The translations under genes and the position numbers were made by a program. Of a DNA stretch of 22,620 nucleotides, positions 13,206 to 21,650 are shown piece by piece. Numbering within the stretch: position 1 is the stretch's first letter; each line of letters begins with the position of its first letter. The stretch is taken from the IMG/VR virus record IMGVR_UViG_3300022927_000132, positions 1 through 22,620 of that record; one strand, 5' to 3'. The stretch comes from a virus. Under the pieces are notes generated by a model. It was given only the letters and a program-made list of their open reading frames with translations. It made no database searches and was not told the DNA's origin.

Positions 13206-14329
13206 AATGAGAATCCTTTAAATGTATCAGCGCCAACATCTTGTTTTGTGCCGCCACTTACGTACGATGTAATTTCTGTTTCTTGTGGCGCCACTTGTAC
13301 TTCTGATCCACTGATCCATTTTTGTGTCCACGGTAACGGATTGTTTTTTACACTATACGGACTTTTGAGATTTACATTGGTCATTCGTCGTGTACAGATC
13401 CATTCGATATACTGTCCTAGTAGTTCGGCATTCAAACCAATCATTGAGCCGTCTTTGAATAAGTAGTCAGCCCAGGCTTTCTCTTGATCAACTGCTTCAA
13501 CAAACATTTGAATACAAGCTTCTTCAGTTTCTTCTGCAATCTTTGCGTAATCTGGATCATCTTTTTTAAGTATTTTAAGCAACATCTGTGTGCTTGCTAA
13601 GTGCAAGTTTTCATCACGTGCAATTAATTTAATAATCTTAGCATTGCCTTCCATTTGCTTCATTTCTGCAAATGCCCAGCTACAAGCAAACGACACATAA
13701 AACCGTACACCTTCTAGGATATTAACGCTCATTAGTGTGAGCCACAACAGTTTCTTTAGCTCGTAAAGATCAACTACAACTTTCTTACCATTGACTTTAT
13801 GTGTGCCTTCTCCTAGCAAATTGTACCAGCTACTCATTTCAATCAAACCATCGTAATATTTAGAAATGTCACCTGCACAATCAGCAATCTCTTCAATGTC
13901 CATCATTTCATCAAAGATTTTACTTGGATTGTTGTACACATTGCGAATAATGTGTGTATATGAACGTGAGTGGATTGTTTCACTGAATGTCCATGTTTGA
14001 ATCCAGTTTTCAATTTCGGGCAAACTTACAATAGGAGCAAATGCTTCTACTGGTGCACGGCCTTGTACACTATCCAATAGAATTTGACGCTTGAGATTGC
14101 TGGTAAAAATATGCTGCTCGTGGTCGCTAAGAGCTTTAAAGTCCTTACTGTCTTTGGTTACATCAACTTCTTCGGGGCGCCAAAAGAACCCTAGTTGCTT
14201 GTCTGTAAGTCCGTCAAAACTTTTATACTTCAGTGTATCATAACGCTGAATCGTAGGTCCGCCCGACGGATCTAAAAATGCCAATACTTTAGTATGGTCT
14301 GCATTGTTTTCAGTGTTAAAAACGCTCAT
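13202..14329 (-). CDS. nrdB: Ribonucleotide reductase class Ia, small subunit
   Basis: 375 residues, the usual length. It holds the di-iron tyrosyl radical that starts ribonucleotide reduction. All ligands are present: D86, E117, H120, E206, E240 and H243, with radical Y124 in ETIHSRSY; these equal E. coli D84, E115, H118, E204, E238, H241 and Y122, shifted by two. The C-terminus, which docks on NrdA, ends DTFKGFSL. No intron or intein is seen. It has its own promoter at 14366-14394, with AATAGG before the ATG, even though nrdA lies directly upstream. Glutaredoxin follows with a 4-base overlap. Confidence 0.97.
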   Translation of the reverse strand: MSVFNTENNADHTKVLAFLDPSGGPTIQRYDTLKYKSFDGLTDKQLGFFWRPEEVDVTKDSKDFKALSDHEQHIFTSNLKRQILLDSVQGRAPVEAFAPIVSLPEIENWIQTWTFSETIHSRSYTHIIRNVYNNPSKIFDEMMDIEEIADCAGDISKYYDGLIEMSSWYNLLGEGTHKVNGKKVVVDLYELKKLLWLTLMSVNILEGVRFYVSFACSWAFAEMKQMEGNAKIIKLIARDENLHLASTQMLLKILKKDDPDYAKIAEETEEACIQMFVEAVDQEKAWADYLFKDGSMIGLNAELLGQYIEWICTRRMTNVNLKSPYSVKNNPLPWTQKWISGSEVQVAPQETEITSYVSGGTKQDVGADTFKGFSL

Positions 14330-14365
14330 AAAATTTTACCTATTCTTTGTGTGTCTGTCTGTGTT

Positions 14366-14394
14366 AGTGTAACATGCTACGCAGAGCATGTCAA
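14366..14394 (-). promoter_or_regulatory. Promoter for nrdB-grx with inverted repeat in the spacer
   Basis: TTGACA (14389-14394), a 17-base spacer and TACACT (14366-14371) on the minus strand, with TGT before the -10. The spacer is almost filled by an inverted repeat, ACATGCT-6-AGCATGT (14372-14391), placed where a repressor or a hairpin could act. It begins 4 bases downstream of the nrdA stop. The predicted leader is about 30 bases. Confidence 0.7.
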
Positions 14395-14397
14395 GTT

Positions 14398-16701
14398 TTA
14401 AATAGTACAGCTTTCGCAATCTTCGTCATCTATTTCAACTTGCTCAAGATCGACTTCGCCCATCATCTTGCTTACATCGATTTCGCCTTGGCCATCATTG
14501 GTGTTAAAGTAATAAAGTTGCTTGCCACCGTACTTGTAAAACATCAATAGATGCTGCAACATTGTACTCATTGGAATCTTTTCGTCCTCAAAGTGTACCG
14601 GATTGTATGAAGTGTTCACACTAATACCCTGGTCGATGTATTTTTGTAGTACAGCCATAATCTTCAAGTATCCTTCAGGCGACTGTTGATTCCATAGCAA
14701 ATCATACTTGTTCTTTAGACGTTTAAACTCTGGTACAACTTGCTTGAGAACACCGTGCTTTGATTGCTTTACACTAATAAGACTACGTGGCGGCTCGATA
14801 CCGTTTGTAGCATTAGCAATTTGTGCACTTGTTTCACTTGGCATAAGAGCCATTAGTGTTGAGTTGCGTATGCCAGTAGCTTTTAGCTGTTCACGCAGTC
14901 CTTCCCAATCCATACGCTCAACATGCGGAACTAATTCGTCTAAGTCTTTCTTGTATGTTTGATTAGGTGTAACACCGTGTCCATACTTTGTTTCCATGTT
15001 GCCGCTGGGTGCGCCAAACTCTGTTGCTAAATCGGCACTAGCTTTGATCAAGTAGTACGACCAAGCTTCTGCCCATTCGTCTACAAGTGCAAGTCCTTCT
15101 GGTGTAATGTTTTGATAACTCAAATCATTCTTAGCCAACCAGTATGCAAAGTTAATAATGCCAACGCCTAACGGACGGCGTTTCTCTGTGGATAGCTGCG
15201 CTGCTAGTATTGGATAGTTCTGATAGCTTAGTAGTGCATCAAGCCCACGCACTGCTAAACGACACACACGCTCGAAGTCTGCTGGAGTACGAATGTTGCC
15301 CCAATTGATTGCACTCAATGTGCATAGGCTAATTTCGCCTTCTGGGTCGTTGAGATCTTTGAGTGGCTTAGTTGGCAAATCAATTTCTGCACACAAGTTT
15401 GATTGACGAATAGGTGCAACTTCTGGTAAAAATGCACCGTGGTCATTGGCATTGTCTACGTTTTGTAGATAGATGCGTCCAGTATTTTTACGCTCTTCCA
15501 TGAAGCTACCAAACAACTCACTTGCTGGTAAAGTTTTTTTGCGTAGTCTTGTGTTACGTTCTGCTGTTTCATATAGTTCACGGAAACGGTCTTGGTCTGC
15601 AAAAAACGCATCATACAGTCCAGGCACATCAGCAGGCGAGAACAATGTAATATTGCCGCCTGTAATTAGACGTTCATACATTAGCTTGTTGAACTGTACG
15701 CCGTAGTCCATGTGACGAACACGATTTTCTTCTGTGCCTTTGTTGTTCTTTAACACCAACATTTCTTCTGCTTCTAGGTGCCAAATAGGATAGTATATTG
15801 TTGCTGCGCCGCCACGCACACCACCTTGGCTGCAAGATTTGGTCGCAGCTTGAAACATTTTATAGAAAGGAATAATACCTGTATGGTAAGCATCGCCCTT
15901 GCGAATAGGTGAACCGATAGCACGAATACTGCCACCGCCGATGCCGATGCCTGCTTTTTGACTTACATATTTAACAATACTACTGCTGGTAGCATTAATG
16001 CTATCAAGACTGTCGTCAGTTTCAATAAGAACGCAGGAACTGAACTGTCTTTGCGGAGTACGTACACCGGCCATAACAGGAGTAGGCAAACTAATGTCGT
16101 GTAAACTAATGGCATCATAATATTCCTTTATCCATTTCAACCGGGCATCAACTGGGTAATCTTGAAATAGGCTTGCTGCAATAAGAACATAACACATCTG
16201 CGGTGTCTCAAAAATCTCACCGCTTACTCTATTTTGGCATAGGTACTTGCCACGTAGTTGTTCCATAGCAACATAAGTTAGATTTTCATCACGCTCGTGT
16301 CTGATAAATGCATTGATCCTGTCCCATTCCTGGTCAGTATACTTAGTAACAAGTTCAGGATCATAGAACCCTGCTTTGGTATTTTTATCTACCAATTCCT
16401 TAACATGCCACGGGGTGAATCCGCCGTATACTTCTTTGCGCAATGCATAATTGATCAATCTACCACCTACAAACTGATAGTTAGGTGTATCTTCATTGAT
16501 AAGATCTGCGGCTGCCTTGATGAGTGTTTCTTGAATTTCTTTACTAGTTACGCCGTTGTAGAATTGAATCTGGCTTTTAATTTCTACTTCGCTTGCACTA
16601 ACTCCAGTGATGCCCTCGCATGCATAAAACACAACTTTGTGTAGTTTATCAATGTCTAATAGTTCTTTAGTACCATCACGTTTCGAAACTTGAATGCTCA
16701 T
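14398..16701 (-). CDS. nrdA: Ribonucleotide reductase class Ia, large subunit
   Basis: 767 residues, aerobic type, making dNTP precursors from NDPs. The N-terminal ATP-cone-like region (VSKRDGTKELLDIDKLHKVV) is present. Catalytic residues match E. coli shifted by two: C223 (SSC), N435, C437, E439 (NLCAE) and C460 (SLC). The radical-transfer Tyr pair is Y730-Y731, and the C-terminal shuttle cysteines are C762 and C765 (CESCTI, shorter than the E. coli tail). SCSQGGVRGG and the substrate loops are intact. No frameshift or intein. AGGAAA precedes the ATG. It follows the 144-residue conserved gene and precedes nrdB and glutaredoxin. Confidence 0.97.
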   Translation of the reverse strand: MSIQVSKRDGTKELLDIDKLHKVVFYACEGITGVSASEVEIKSQIQFYNGVTSKEIQETLIKAAADLINEDTPNYQFVGGRLINYALRKEVYGGFTPWHVKELVDKNTKAGFYDPELVTKYTDQEWDRINAFIRHERDENLTYVAMEQLRGKYLCQNRVSGEIFETPQMCYVLIAASLFQDYPVDARLKWIKEYYDAISLHDISLPTPVMAGVRTPQRQFSSCVLIETDDSLDSINATSSSIVKYVSQKAGIGIGGGSIRAIGSPIRKGDAYHTGIIPFYKMFQAATKSCSQGGVRGGAATIYYPIWHLEAEEMLVLKNNKGTEENRVRHMDYGVQFNKLMYERLITGGNITLFSPADVPGLYDAFFADQDRFRELYETAERNTRLRKKTLPASELFGSFMEERKNTGRIYLQNVDNANDHGAFLPEVAPIRQSNLCAEIDLPTKPLKDLNDPEGEISLCTLSAINWGNIRTPADFERVCRLAVRGLDALLSYQNYPILAAQLSTEKRRPLGVGIINFAYWLAKNDLSYQNITPEGLALVDEWAEAWSYYLIKASADLATEFGAPSGNMETKYGHGVTPNQTYKKDLDELVPHVERMDWEGLREQLKATGIRNSTLMALMPSETSAQIANATNGIEPPRSLISVKQSKHGVLKQVVPEFKRLKNKYDLLWNQQSPEGYLKIMAVLQKYIDQGISVNTSYNPVHFEDEKIPMSTMLQHLLMFYKYGGKQLYYFNTNDGQGEIDVSKMMGEVDLEQVEIDDEDCESCTI

Positions 16702-16713
16702 ATTAACTTTTTC

Positions 16714-17148
16714 CTATCGTATGTTGTGTGCAAACATGGCAGAATCCATGCTATTGTGTATATTCATTTGTTCTATTGAACTGATATTTAACACTCGAGA
16801 CACATCCCAATTCAATATATATTTCCCCTGGTTGACCGACACTATATAAGAACCATCTGTTGTTTCTTGTATGCATAAGTCATTGATATCCTTGTTACCC
16901 AGCATCAAGATGGTGTAACTGATGCCTAGGCATTTTGCAAGCTCACAGTATATATCATCGGCAATCAAGTCCCAAGGATTTGGCCATTCTTGTGGCAATG
17001 TCCAATGTAAGTATCGTAGTTTAGTTGGGCATTCCTGCCACCAAGTGTGCACAGCAGAAATTGCTATGTCGAGATTTTCTTCGTGTTTGCATTGTTCGCG
17101 GAGGAGATTCCATGCGATTAGTTGCTGCTCAGGACGGTGTTCCCACAT
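16714..17148 (-). CDS. Conserved T4-like phage protein, 144 residues
   Basis: 144 residues, Trp-rich, starting MWEHRPEQQLIAWNLLREQC. The stretch WPNPWDLIADDIYCELAKCLGISYTI has a form that I recall from an uncharacterised protein in T4-like cyanophages (PWDLI---YC--AK-LG--YT). The function is unknown. The final 50 residues look like beta strands. No metal or nucleotide motif is visible. The ATG lies five bases after the stop of the tail fibre gene, and no strong ribosome site is seen, so translation is probably coupled. nrdA follows 12 bases later. Confidence 0.75.
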   Translation of the reverse strand: MWEHRPEQQLIAWNLLREQCKHEENLDIAISAVHTWWQECPTKLRYLHWTLPQEWPNPWDLIADDIYCELAKCLGISYTILMLGNKDINDLCIQETTDGSYIVSVNQGKYILNWDVSRVLNISSIEQMNIHNSMDSAMFAHNIR

Positions 17149-17153
17149 GTATT

Positions 17154-18734
17154 TTAAATGCCAAGATGCTCGAGTGAATATTTAAATGTGCCAGAGGCAG
17201 TTGATGTGTAGCGTACACTAATTGTACTACCACTTTGTATTACGTCAAGCACAATCGCACTTGGATTGTCCTCGGTGTATTCGTCAACGTAACTTAGTGT
17301 GCCTGCGCTGTCGTCACTGTCTTGTGCTACAACTCTAAGAGAGCCAAAACGTATAACATTAGTCAGCGGGTCTTTGAATTGGTACATACAATCAAATGCT
17401 GCGGCATTGGCAGTAGTAACAGTGAATATAACAGTCGGCGATCCTTGTACAGTAAGTTCTGTACTTACTCCAGCAAGTTTATGATACGTACCAAATTCAA
17501 TCTCTTCGCCATTAACAAGAGCATAACATGCTTTGTTGTTTAAGTCGATTCTTGCTTGTGTTAGTGCATCAGCATCGCTGCGATCAAACATATCGCCGAC
17601 ACTAACATTGTTATCACCATTGATATCAACAACAGCTGATGCTGGATTTCCTGCACCTAAAAAATCGTTAGCAACATCAAGAAAAATATTGTACGCACTA
17701 ACATTTTGCGATACTGCACCAATGATAATACCTTCTTTAGCAACATCATCAAACAAGTTTTGCACAATTCGTACACCTTGCGGGCCACCATTTACTGGGG
17801 TACCGTCGCCAAGCAATACTCCCTGGTACAGTGTGTTAAACTGCGAGTTCTGCACAGTTACACCTTGAATATTTTCATCAGTGTTAAGCCCGTATGTTAG
17901 CCCAGTGAACTTACAATTGTTAAACTCGATTTGTTTTGTTGTATTTGCAACCGTGCTATCAAACCGTACGGCAGCAATGTTAGCACTTGCATTAGTTAAC
18001 GTTGCTTGCACCAATGGACCAATAAAATTAACATTATTAAATGAAACTTGCTCAGCACGATCAACTAAAACTAGATCAACACTATCAACACTCTTAAATG
18101 TCATTCCCGAAATTTCAATGTTGCTTGGTGGTGTAGCACTGTTGTTGCCAATATTAACTCCAGTTTGTTGCAAACTATCGGCTGTGCGCATAACATAAGT
18201 GCTGCCGCCGTTCATTTCAATTGTCGAGCTGTTGCTGCCTTCGCCGTACAATTGCGCAAATGGCGGAACATTAATCGAGGAGGTTACTTTGTAAGTGCCT
18301 GCTGGGAAAAACAAACTGCGTCGAATTGTTGTGTTTGTTTCTCTGCAAAACAGTTGATATAGTGCCCTATTGATAGCCGCTGTATCATCAGTTACACCGT
18401 CTCCTGTTGCACCAAAGTCGAGCACACTTGCATAGTTGTCAAGTTTTGCTTGTATGGTTTGTGTTACTGCATCATCTGCACTGGCACCAGTTTGCACTGT
18501 GTATCCTGCATGCTGACCTTTGTATACGTAACTAGTTGCAAGGTTTAAAATATCACTGTACTGCGTAAGAATTTCAGTGTTACCGACTGTGGGAGCACCT
18601 TCAGCAATAGTGCCATTGCCAATATAAAGCTGGCGGCTGTCAATCACCCAGCCAAACTCTGCGCCTGCTAATTGAGGTAAATTTTCACTAAGACCTTTAC
18701 GGTTTGTAATGCGTGATACTTGAACTATTGCCAT
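17154..18734 (-). CDS. Tail fibre or tailspike with beta-helix (pectate-lyase-like) domain
   Basis: 526 residues. The N-terminus (1-60: RITNRKGLSENLPQLAGAEFGW, then QLYIGNG) is the short attachment module common to marine phage fibres. Residues 103-122 (VLDFGATGDGVTDDTAAIN) are the signature of the pectate-lyase superfamily beta-helix. FPAGTYKV and repeated short strands with Asn/Val ladders follow to about 390. The last about 120 residues form a separate beta-rich domain. Such proteins bind and sometimes cut host surface polysaccharide. A catalytic residue set cannot be assigned by eye, so lyase or hydrolase activity is unproven. A late promoter lies 27 bases upstream of the ATG, which has GGAG at slightly long spacing. 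Confidence 0.88.
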   Translation of the reverse strand: MAIVQVSRITNRKGLSENLPQLAGAEFGWVIDSRQLYIGNGTIAEGAPTVGNTEILTQYSDILNLATSYVYKGQHAGYTVQTGASADDAVTQTIQAKLDNYASVLDFGATGDGVTDDTAAINRALYQLFCRETNTTIRRSLFFPAGTYKVTSSINVPPFAQLYGEGSNSSTIEMNGGSTYVMRTADSLQQTGVNIGNNSATPPSNIEISGMTFKSVDSVDLVLVDRAEQVSFNNVNFIGPLVQATLTNASANIAAVRFDSTVANTTKQIEFNNCKFTGLTYGLNTDENIQGVTVQNSQFNTLYQGVLLGDGTPVNGGPQGVRIVQNLFDDVAKEGIIIGAVSQNVSAYNIFLDVANDFLGAGNPASAVVDINGDNNVSVGDMFDRSDADALTQARIDLNNKACYALVNGEEIEFGTYHKLAGVSTELTVQGSPTVIFTVTTANAAAFDCMYQFKDPLTNVIRFGSLRVVAQDSDDSAGTLSYVDEYTEDNPSAIVLDVIQSGSTISVRYTSTASGTFKYSLEHLGI

Positions 18735-18760
18735 ATTGTGTTAAACTCCGGAATCTAAGT

Positions 18761-18767
18761 GTATTTA
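18761..18767 (-). promoter_or_regulatory. Late promoter motif (TAAATAC) for the tail fibre gene
   Basis: GGTAAATACAC on the minus strand, 27 bases upstream of the tail fibre ATG and directly after the exonuclease stop codon. Confidence 0.6.
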
Positions 18768-18773
18768 CCTATA

Positions 18774-19478
18774 CTATGCATGTTTCTCGTAATATGTATA
18801 TACCCTATTGTACCATTCGTTACGCCATTCATCGTATTCATCTGGCCACACATCGAACTGTTGATAAGTTTCGCCACCTAACAGCATACCGTCATCTCCG
18901 CGACTACACATAAAGATATGTCCTTCGCGAATGTTGGTACCGTAGATTTCGTTGTGTGCTTCTGCGTATGCTACTAGCTGTAGGAAGTAGTTTTGTACAT
19001 ACTCTAGCTTCTTAGGCTTGTTGGTCTGTTTAAAGTCCATAATACAGGGCTGACCTTTGTATACGCCTACTAGGTCAGTAGTACCGGCATACATCTGCGG
19101 AACATAAAGAGCAACTTCGCTACCCCAAATCTCATCTACATCTACTAGAGCATTATCACGCACTTGTGTTGCCATTGCATGTGCCTTTTTAGCAAACGGA
19201 TTACTACCCGGGGTGGGCCATTCGCCGAATTCAACGTAGTCCTCAAGATACTTGTGCATACGTGTGCCAACACCAGCAGCTTCAGTTACAACTTCTTGTG
19301 CTTTCTTTTCGCCTACACGTTTACGCCAAGCAATAAGACCAGACTTATCGCTTGTAGCATCAAGAATAGTTGTAACACTTGCAACTGCACCGCCATCGGG
19401 TGTCATATACTTGCGTTTACCATCTATCTGTTTACGGGAAATGGGTGTATAATCGTACTTAGGTTTAATCAATGTCAT
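18774..19478 (-). CDS. PD-(D/E)XK-family exonuclease
   Basis: 234 residues. The N-terminus RKQIDGKRKYMTPDGG, then SVTTILDAT, and WRKRVGE with GTRMHKYLEDYVE, are typical of the phage exonuclease group in the PD-(D/E)XK superfamily (Cas4/RecB-like). The active site is visible: Asp in GTTDLVGVY, then D-F-K in CIMDFKQTNK, and the downstream Gln-Leu-x-x-Tyr motif QLVAYAEA. In T4-like marine phages this protein is annotated as an exonuclease, thought to act in recombination or host DNA breakdown. The upstream promoter puts the transcript start at the ATG itself, and no Shine-Dalgarno is present, so the mRNA is probably leaderless. The tail fibre gene follows. Confidence 0.88.
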   Translation of the reverse strand: MTLIKPKYDYTPISRKQIDGKRKYMTPDGGAVASVTTILDATSDKSGLIAWRKRVGEKKAQEVVTEAAGVGTRMHKYLEDYVEFGEWPTPGSNPFAKKAHAMATQVRDNALVDVDEIWGSEVALYVPQMYAGTTDLVGVYKGQPCIMDFKQTNKPKKLEYVQNYFLQLVAYAEAHNEIYGTNIREGHIFMCSRGDDGMLLGGETYQQFDVWPDEYDEWRNEWYNRVYTYYEKHA

Positions 19479-19484
19479 GTTACT

Positions 19485-19513
19485 AACATAACATGTTATT
19501 AATTGCTTGTCAA
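19485..19513 (-). promoter_or_regulatory. Sigma70-like promoter for exonuclease, predicts leaderless mRNA
   Basis: TTGACA (19508-19513), a 17-base spacer and TATGTT (19485-19490) on the minus strand, with TGT before the -10. Six bases (AGTAAC) separate the -10 from the ATG at 19478, so the start site would fall on the A of ATG. An inverted repeat CATGTTA-6-TAACATG (19476-19495) covers the -10 and the start codon. The -35 contains the stop codon of the upstream gene. Confidence 0.7.
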
Positions 19514-19854
19514 GTTAAATCGTTAGCCGAATCTGCCATGTCTGCAACTGTGTCTCTTGCTTGATCAACTGTCATAGTATCGTCGGCTTCTATGTTAGCG
19601 CCGCCGCTGAGTATAACTTCATCGTCAGTGACATTAACAATAACATTTTTTAACGGGTCATGTCCTGCTAAGTTGCGAAGTTGCTTATCAGTTATGCTTA
19701 CACCCATATTGTGTGCCATGCTTAAAAACGCATCTATAGGCACTGCTTTTTCACTGTTAGCATCATCAGTTCGTCCCAGCAAGTATTCGGCAAGCGCCAT
19801 AAGTTGCTGGGGCGATGGATGATCAACCGATTCTCTAAACTCGCGAAATCGCAT
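19510..19854 (-). CDS. Conserved T4-like phage protein, 114 residues
   Basis: 114 residues starting MRFREFRESVDHPSPQQLMA. The segments LAEYLLGRTDD, PIDAFLSMAHNMGVSITDKQL and MTVDQARDTVADMA match a conserved small protein that I recall from T4-like cyanophages, located beside a structural gene as here. It is acidic and mostly helical. The function is unknown; an association with the capsid or the neighbouring 350-residue protein is inference. Its ATG lies one base after the TAA of that gene, so the two are coupled. Its TGA is embedded in the -35 of the exonuclease promoter. Confidence 0.78.
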   Translation of the reverse strand: MRFREFRESVDHPSPQQLMALAEYLLGRTDDANSEKAVPIDAFLSMAHNMGVSITDKQLRNLAGHDPLKNVIVNVTDDEVILSGGANIEADDTMTVDQARDTVADMADSANDLT

Positions 19855-19855
19855 A

Positions 19856-20908
19856 TTATCTACGAGCTCTTCCTAGACTGCCCATTTCTGGTTCTTCAAC
19901 ATCGACATCTATGTCTACATCAACATCATCAACTTCGGCATCCACATCCATATCTGCATCAAAGCCAACTTCTTCTTCGGCACCTGGAACAACTGGTTCT
20001 TGTCCAGTAAGTGTGCCTTGTGCACTTTCAACGCCAAGTTTAGCAGCTTGCACTGCATCAACTAGTGCAGCTAGTGCTGCACTGGCTTCGTTGTTAAATG
20101 CTTGTGCTTCATTTGTGCCAACTGTACTTGCAATACTAGTACTCAACGCAGGCAAATCTTTAAATTGCATAGCAGTTACATCTTCTAGCATGCTTTGCAT
20201 TCTGTCGACCATATCCTGTGCAGCTAAAACAACTTGAGCTTGCTGTACTTCATCTTCAGTTAAATAACGACCATCCATTGTTACTGTGGTTCCTTCGTTG
20301 CGTAGCTTGTTTAGAACAGCACCAGCAACTCTTTCGCCCGCTGCCTTTGAACCATATTTTTTAGCAGCATTTTTAGCAATTTTAGCAAAGTTTTTACCTG
20401 GTTTGCCAATGTCTTTGCCAGCGGCTGCCTTTTTAGCAGAATAGTCATCTTTAGCTTCGGTTGTAGCTAGCATACCTGACAACTGATCAGCCACTGCCTT
20501 ATCTGGGCCGGCAATGGCTGTGCCTGCTAGTGCTTTTGTTAGCGTTTGGGGATTTGTATTAAGCTTTTTAGCAAGTGCATTTTGTTCTGCTGGACTGATT
20601 GTTTGCTGGCTTTTAATTTTATTCAAGCTTTGCTTGACCATTGGATCTGCTGGACTGTTTTCATCCATTGACAACCTAGCACTAAGCCCACGTTCCATAA
20701 CCAATAGTTGCAAATACCCAGCATCTTTTTCACTGGTGTGCAAACGTTTACTGTTGCGGTGCTCACTGATCAAGCCACGAACTTTTTTCAACATGCCTTT
20801 GGCTTTTTCCGGGGCCAATGCAGTGAAGTCAACTTTGTTATGAAAATAACTTTCCATAACTTTTTGTGACTGTTTAGTTTGTGACGATTCCAGGTCAAAT
20901 AGTTTCAT
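19856..20908 (-). CDS. Probable virion structural protein with acidic tail, 350 residues
   Basis: Starts at the ATG 20906-20908 (MKLFDLESSQTKQSQKVMES), preceded by AAGGA; an upstream in-frame start lacks this. Residues 20-110 are helical and charged. Residues 160-225 are Ala/Lys/Gly-rich. LTEDEVQQAQVVLAAQDMVDRMQSMLEDV (about 215-245) and the following Ala-rich helices match the style of a cyanophage virion protein that I recall. The C-terminal 50 residues are highly acidic with an Asp-Val repeat (VDVDIDVDV). A late promoter motif lies 23 bases upstream. The start overlaps the 164-residue gene by 14 bases. The structural assignment is from family recall, not proof. Confidence 0.75.
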   Translation of the reverse strand: MKLFDLESSQTKQSQKVMESYFHNKVDFTALAPEKAKGMLKKVRGLISEHRNSKRLHTSEKDAGYLQLLVMERGLSARLSMDENSPADPMVKQSLNKIKSQQTISPAEQNALAKKLNTNPQTLTKALAGTAIAGPDKAVADQLSGMLATTEAKDDYSAKKAAAGKDIGKPGKNFAKIAKNAAKKYGSKAAGERVAGAVLNKLRNEGTTVTMDGRYLTEDEVQQAQVVLAAQDMVDRMQSMLEDVTAMQFKDLPALSTSIASTVGTNEAQAFNNEASAALAALVDAVQAAKLGVESAQGTLTGQEPVVPGAEEEVGFDADMDVDAEVDDVDVDIDVDVEEPEMGSLGRARR

Positions 20909-21389
20909 TATCAAATCCTTTTTGCTGACAGTATTTAGCAATGTTTATATATTTATCAATGTATTTCTGTAATATGTGATAACGATCTTTTGTGTCGTCC
21001 AACCTGTTAATTGTGATATTTCGTCGAGTTTCGGTGATTTTATCACTGTTGATAAAACAGCGATAGTGCATCATTTCACTTTGTCTTCTAATTAGTTCGT
21101 TTTCGTGTTTAATTAATTGTGTTGCATCTGTTAATTTACTATGTTTATCGTATATACACCATGCAAGTGCAACCCTGCTGGAACTCACTGTTGTAATCAA
21201 ACAGTTGTCTTTATAAATGTTGTATGAGTAATTTTCTGTTTTAACAATACGGTAATGCTTGAATGCAGAAATGCTATCACCGCTTCTAGTAATAACGTTG
21301 TTATTTTCTAGTAAATTTTCTTTTACAATATCTGTTAATTTTCTAACAGCTTTGTTTACGTAACTATTACGTAGCTTATTACTAACCAT
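20895..21389 (-). CDS. Conserved phage protein, 164 residues
   Basis: 164 residues, basic and Asn/Lys/Ile-rich, with an N-terminal helix (VNKAVRKLTDIVKENLLENN). A central stretch, SAFKHYRIVKTENYSYNIYKDN, is followed by ITTVSSSRVALAWCIYDKH. A similar layout (VRK--D---E-L---N-V, then FKHY-I) is one I remember from T4-like marine phages next to structural genes. The function is unknown. The ATG has GGAG upstream and overlaps the end of the 88-residue membrane protein by 34 bases. Its own end overlaps the 350-residue gene. Confidence 0.75.
   Translation of the reverse strand: MVSNKLRNSYVNKAVRKLTDIVKENLLENNNVITRSGDSISAFKHYRIVKTENYSYNIYKDNCLITTVSSSRVALAWCIYDKHSKLTDATQLIKHENELIRRQSEMMHYRCFINSDKITETRRNITINRLDDTKDRYHILQKYIDKYINIAKYCQQKGFDNETI
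20931..20937 (-). promoter_or_regulatory. Late promoter motif (TAAATAC) for the 350-residue gene
   Basis: GCTAAATAC on the minus strand, 23 bases upstream of the 350-residue ATG. It is inside the coding end of the 164-residue gene, so an unbiased occurrence is possible, but the spacing equals that at the PAAR gene. Confidence 0.45.
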
Positions 21390-21622
21390 CCAACTACTCC
21401 AATAAGAGTTGCAATTATGCCAGCTCCCCAGCTGATTAATTGGTCATTGCGGCGTTGGGTCATCGCTGCTACCATGTCGTGAACCTCTTTGATCAACATC
21501 TCAAGAGCATCAACTTTACTATTTACAGTCACAATCTGGTGAGACATTAATTTATATCTCTCTGCGCATAAGTCTACGTGCGCTTCTAGACTTTTTTTCT
21601 CAATGGGTGTTGTATCATTCAT
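21356..21622 (-). CDS. C-terminally membrane-anchored coiled-coil protein (XhlA-like)
   Basis: 88 residues. MNDTTPIEKKSLEAHVDLCA starts a charged helical region with heptads (about 8-58, including VNSKVDALEMLIKEVHDMV). A single membrane segment follows at about 64-86 (SWGAGIIATLIGVVGWLVIS). The layout of a coiled coil followed by a C-terminal anchor is that of the haemolysin XhlA group, which takes part in lysis in some phages; the link here is by shape only. AGAGG precedes the ATG, and a late promoter motif lies 29 bases upstream. Confidence 0.75.
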   Translation of the reverse strand: MNDTTPIEKKSLEAHVDLCAERYKLMSHQIVTVNSKVDALEMLIKEVHDMVAAMTQRRNDQLISWGAGIIATLIGVVGWLVISYVIVT

Positions 21623-21650
21623 GGTAACCTCTAATAATATTTGTTAAAGA

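Noticed and set aside
14398-16701. Intein or homing endonuclease in nrdA or nrdB, common in phage reductase genes
   Set aside because: Both proteins align in length and residue numbering with E. coli NrdA and NrdB (a constant shift of two near the active sites), so nothing is inserted.
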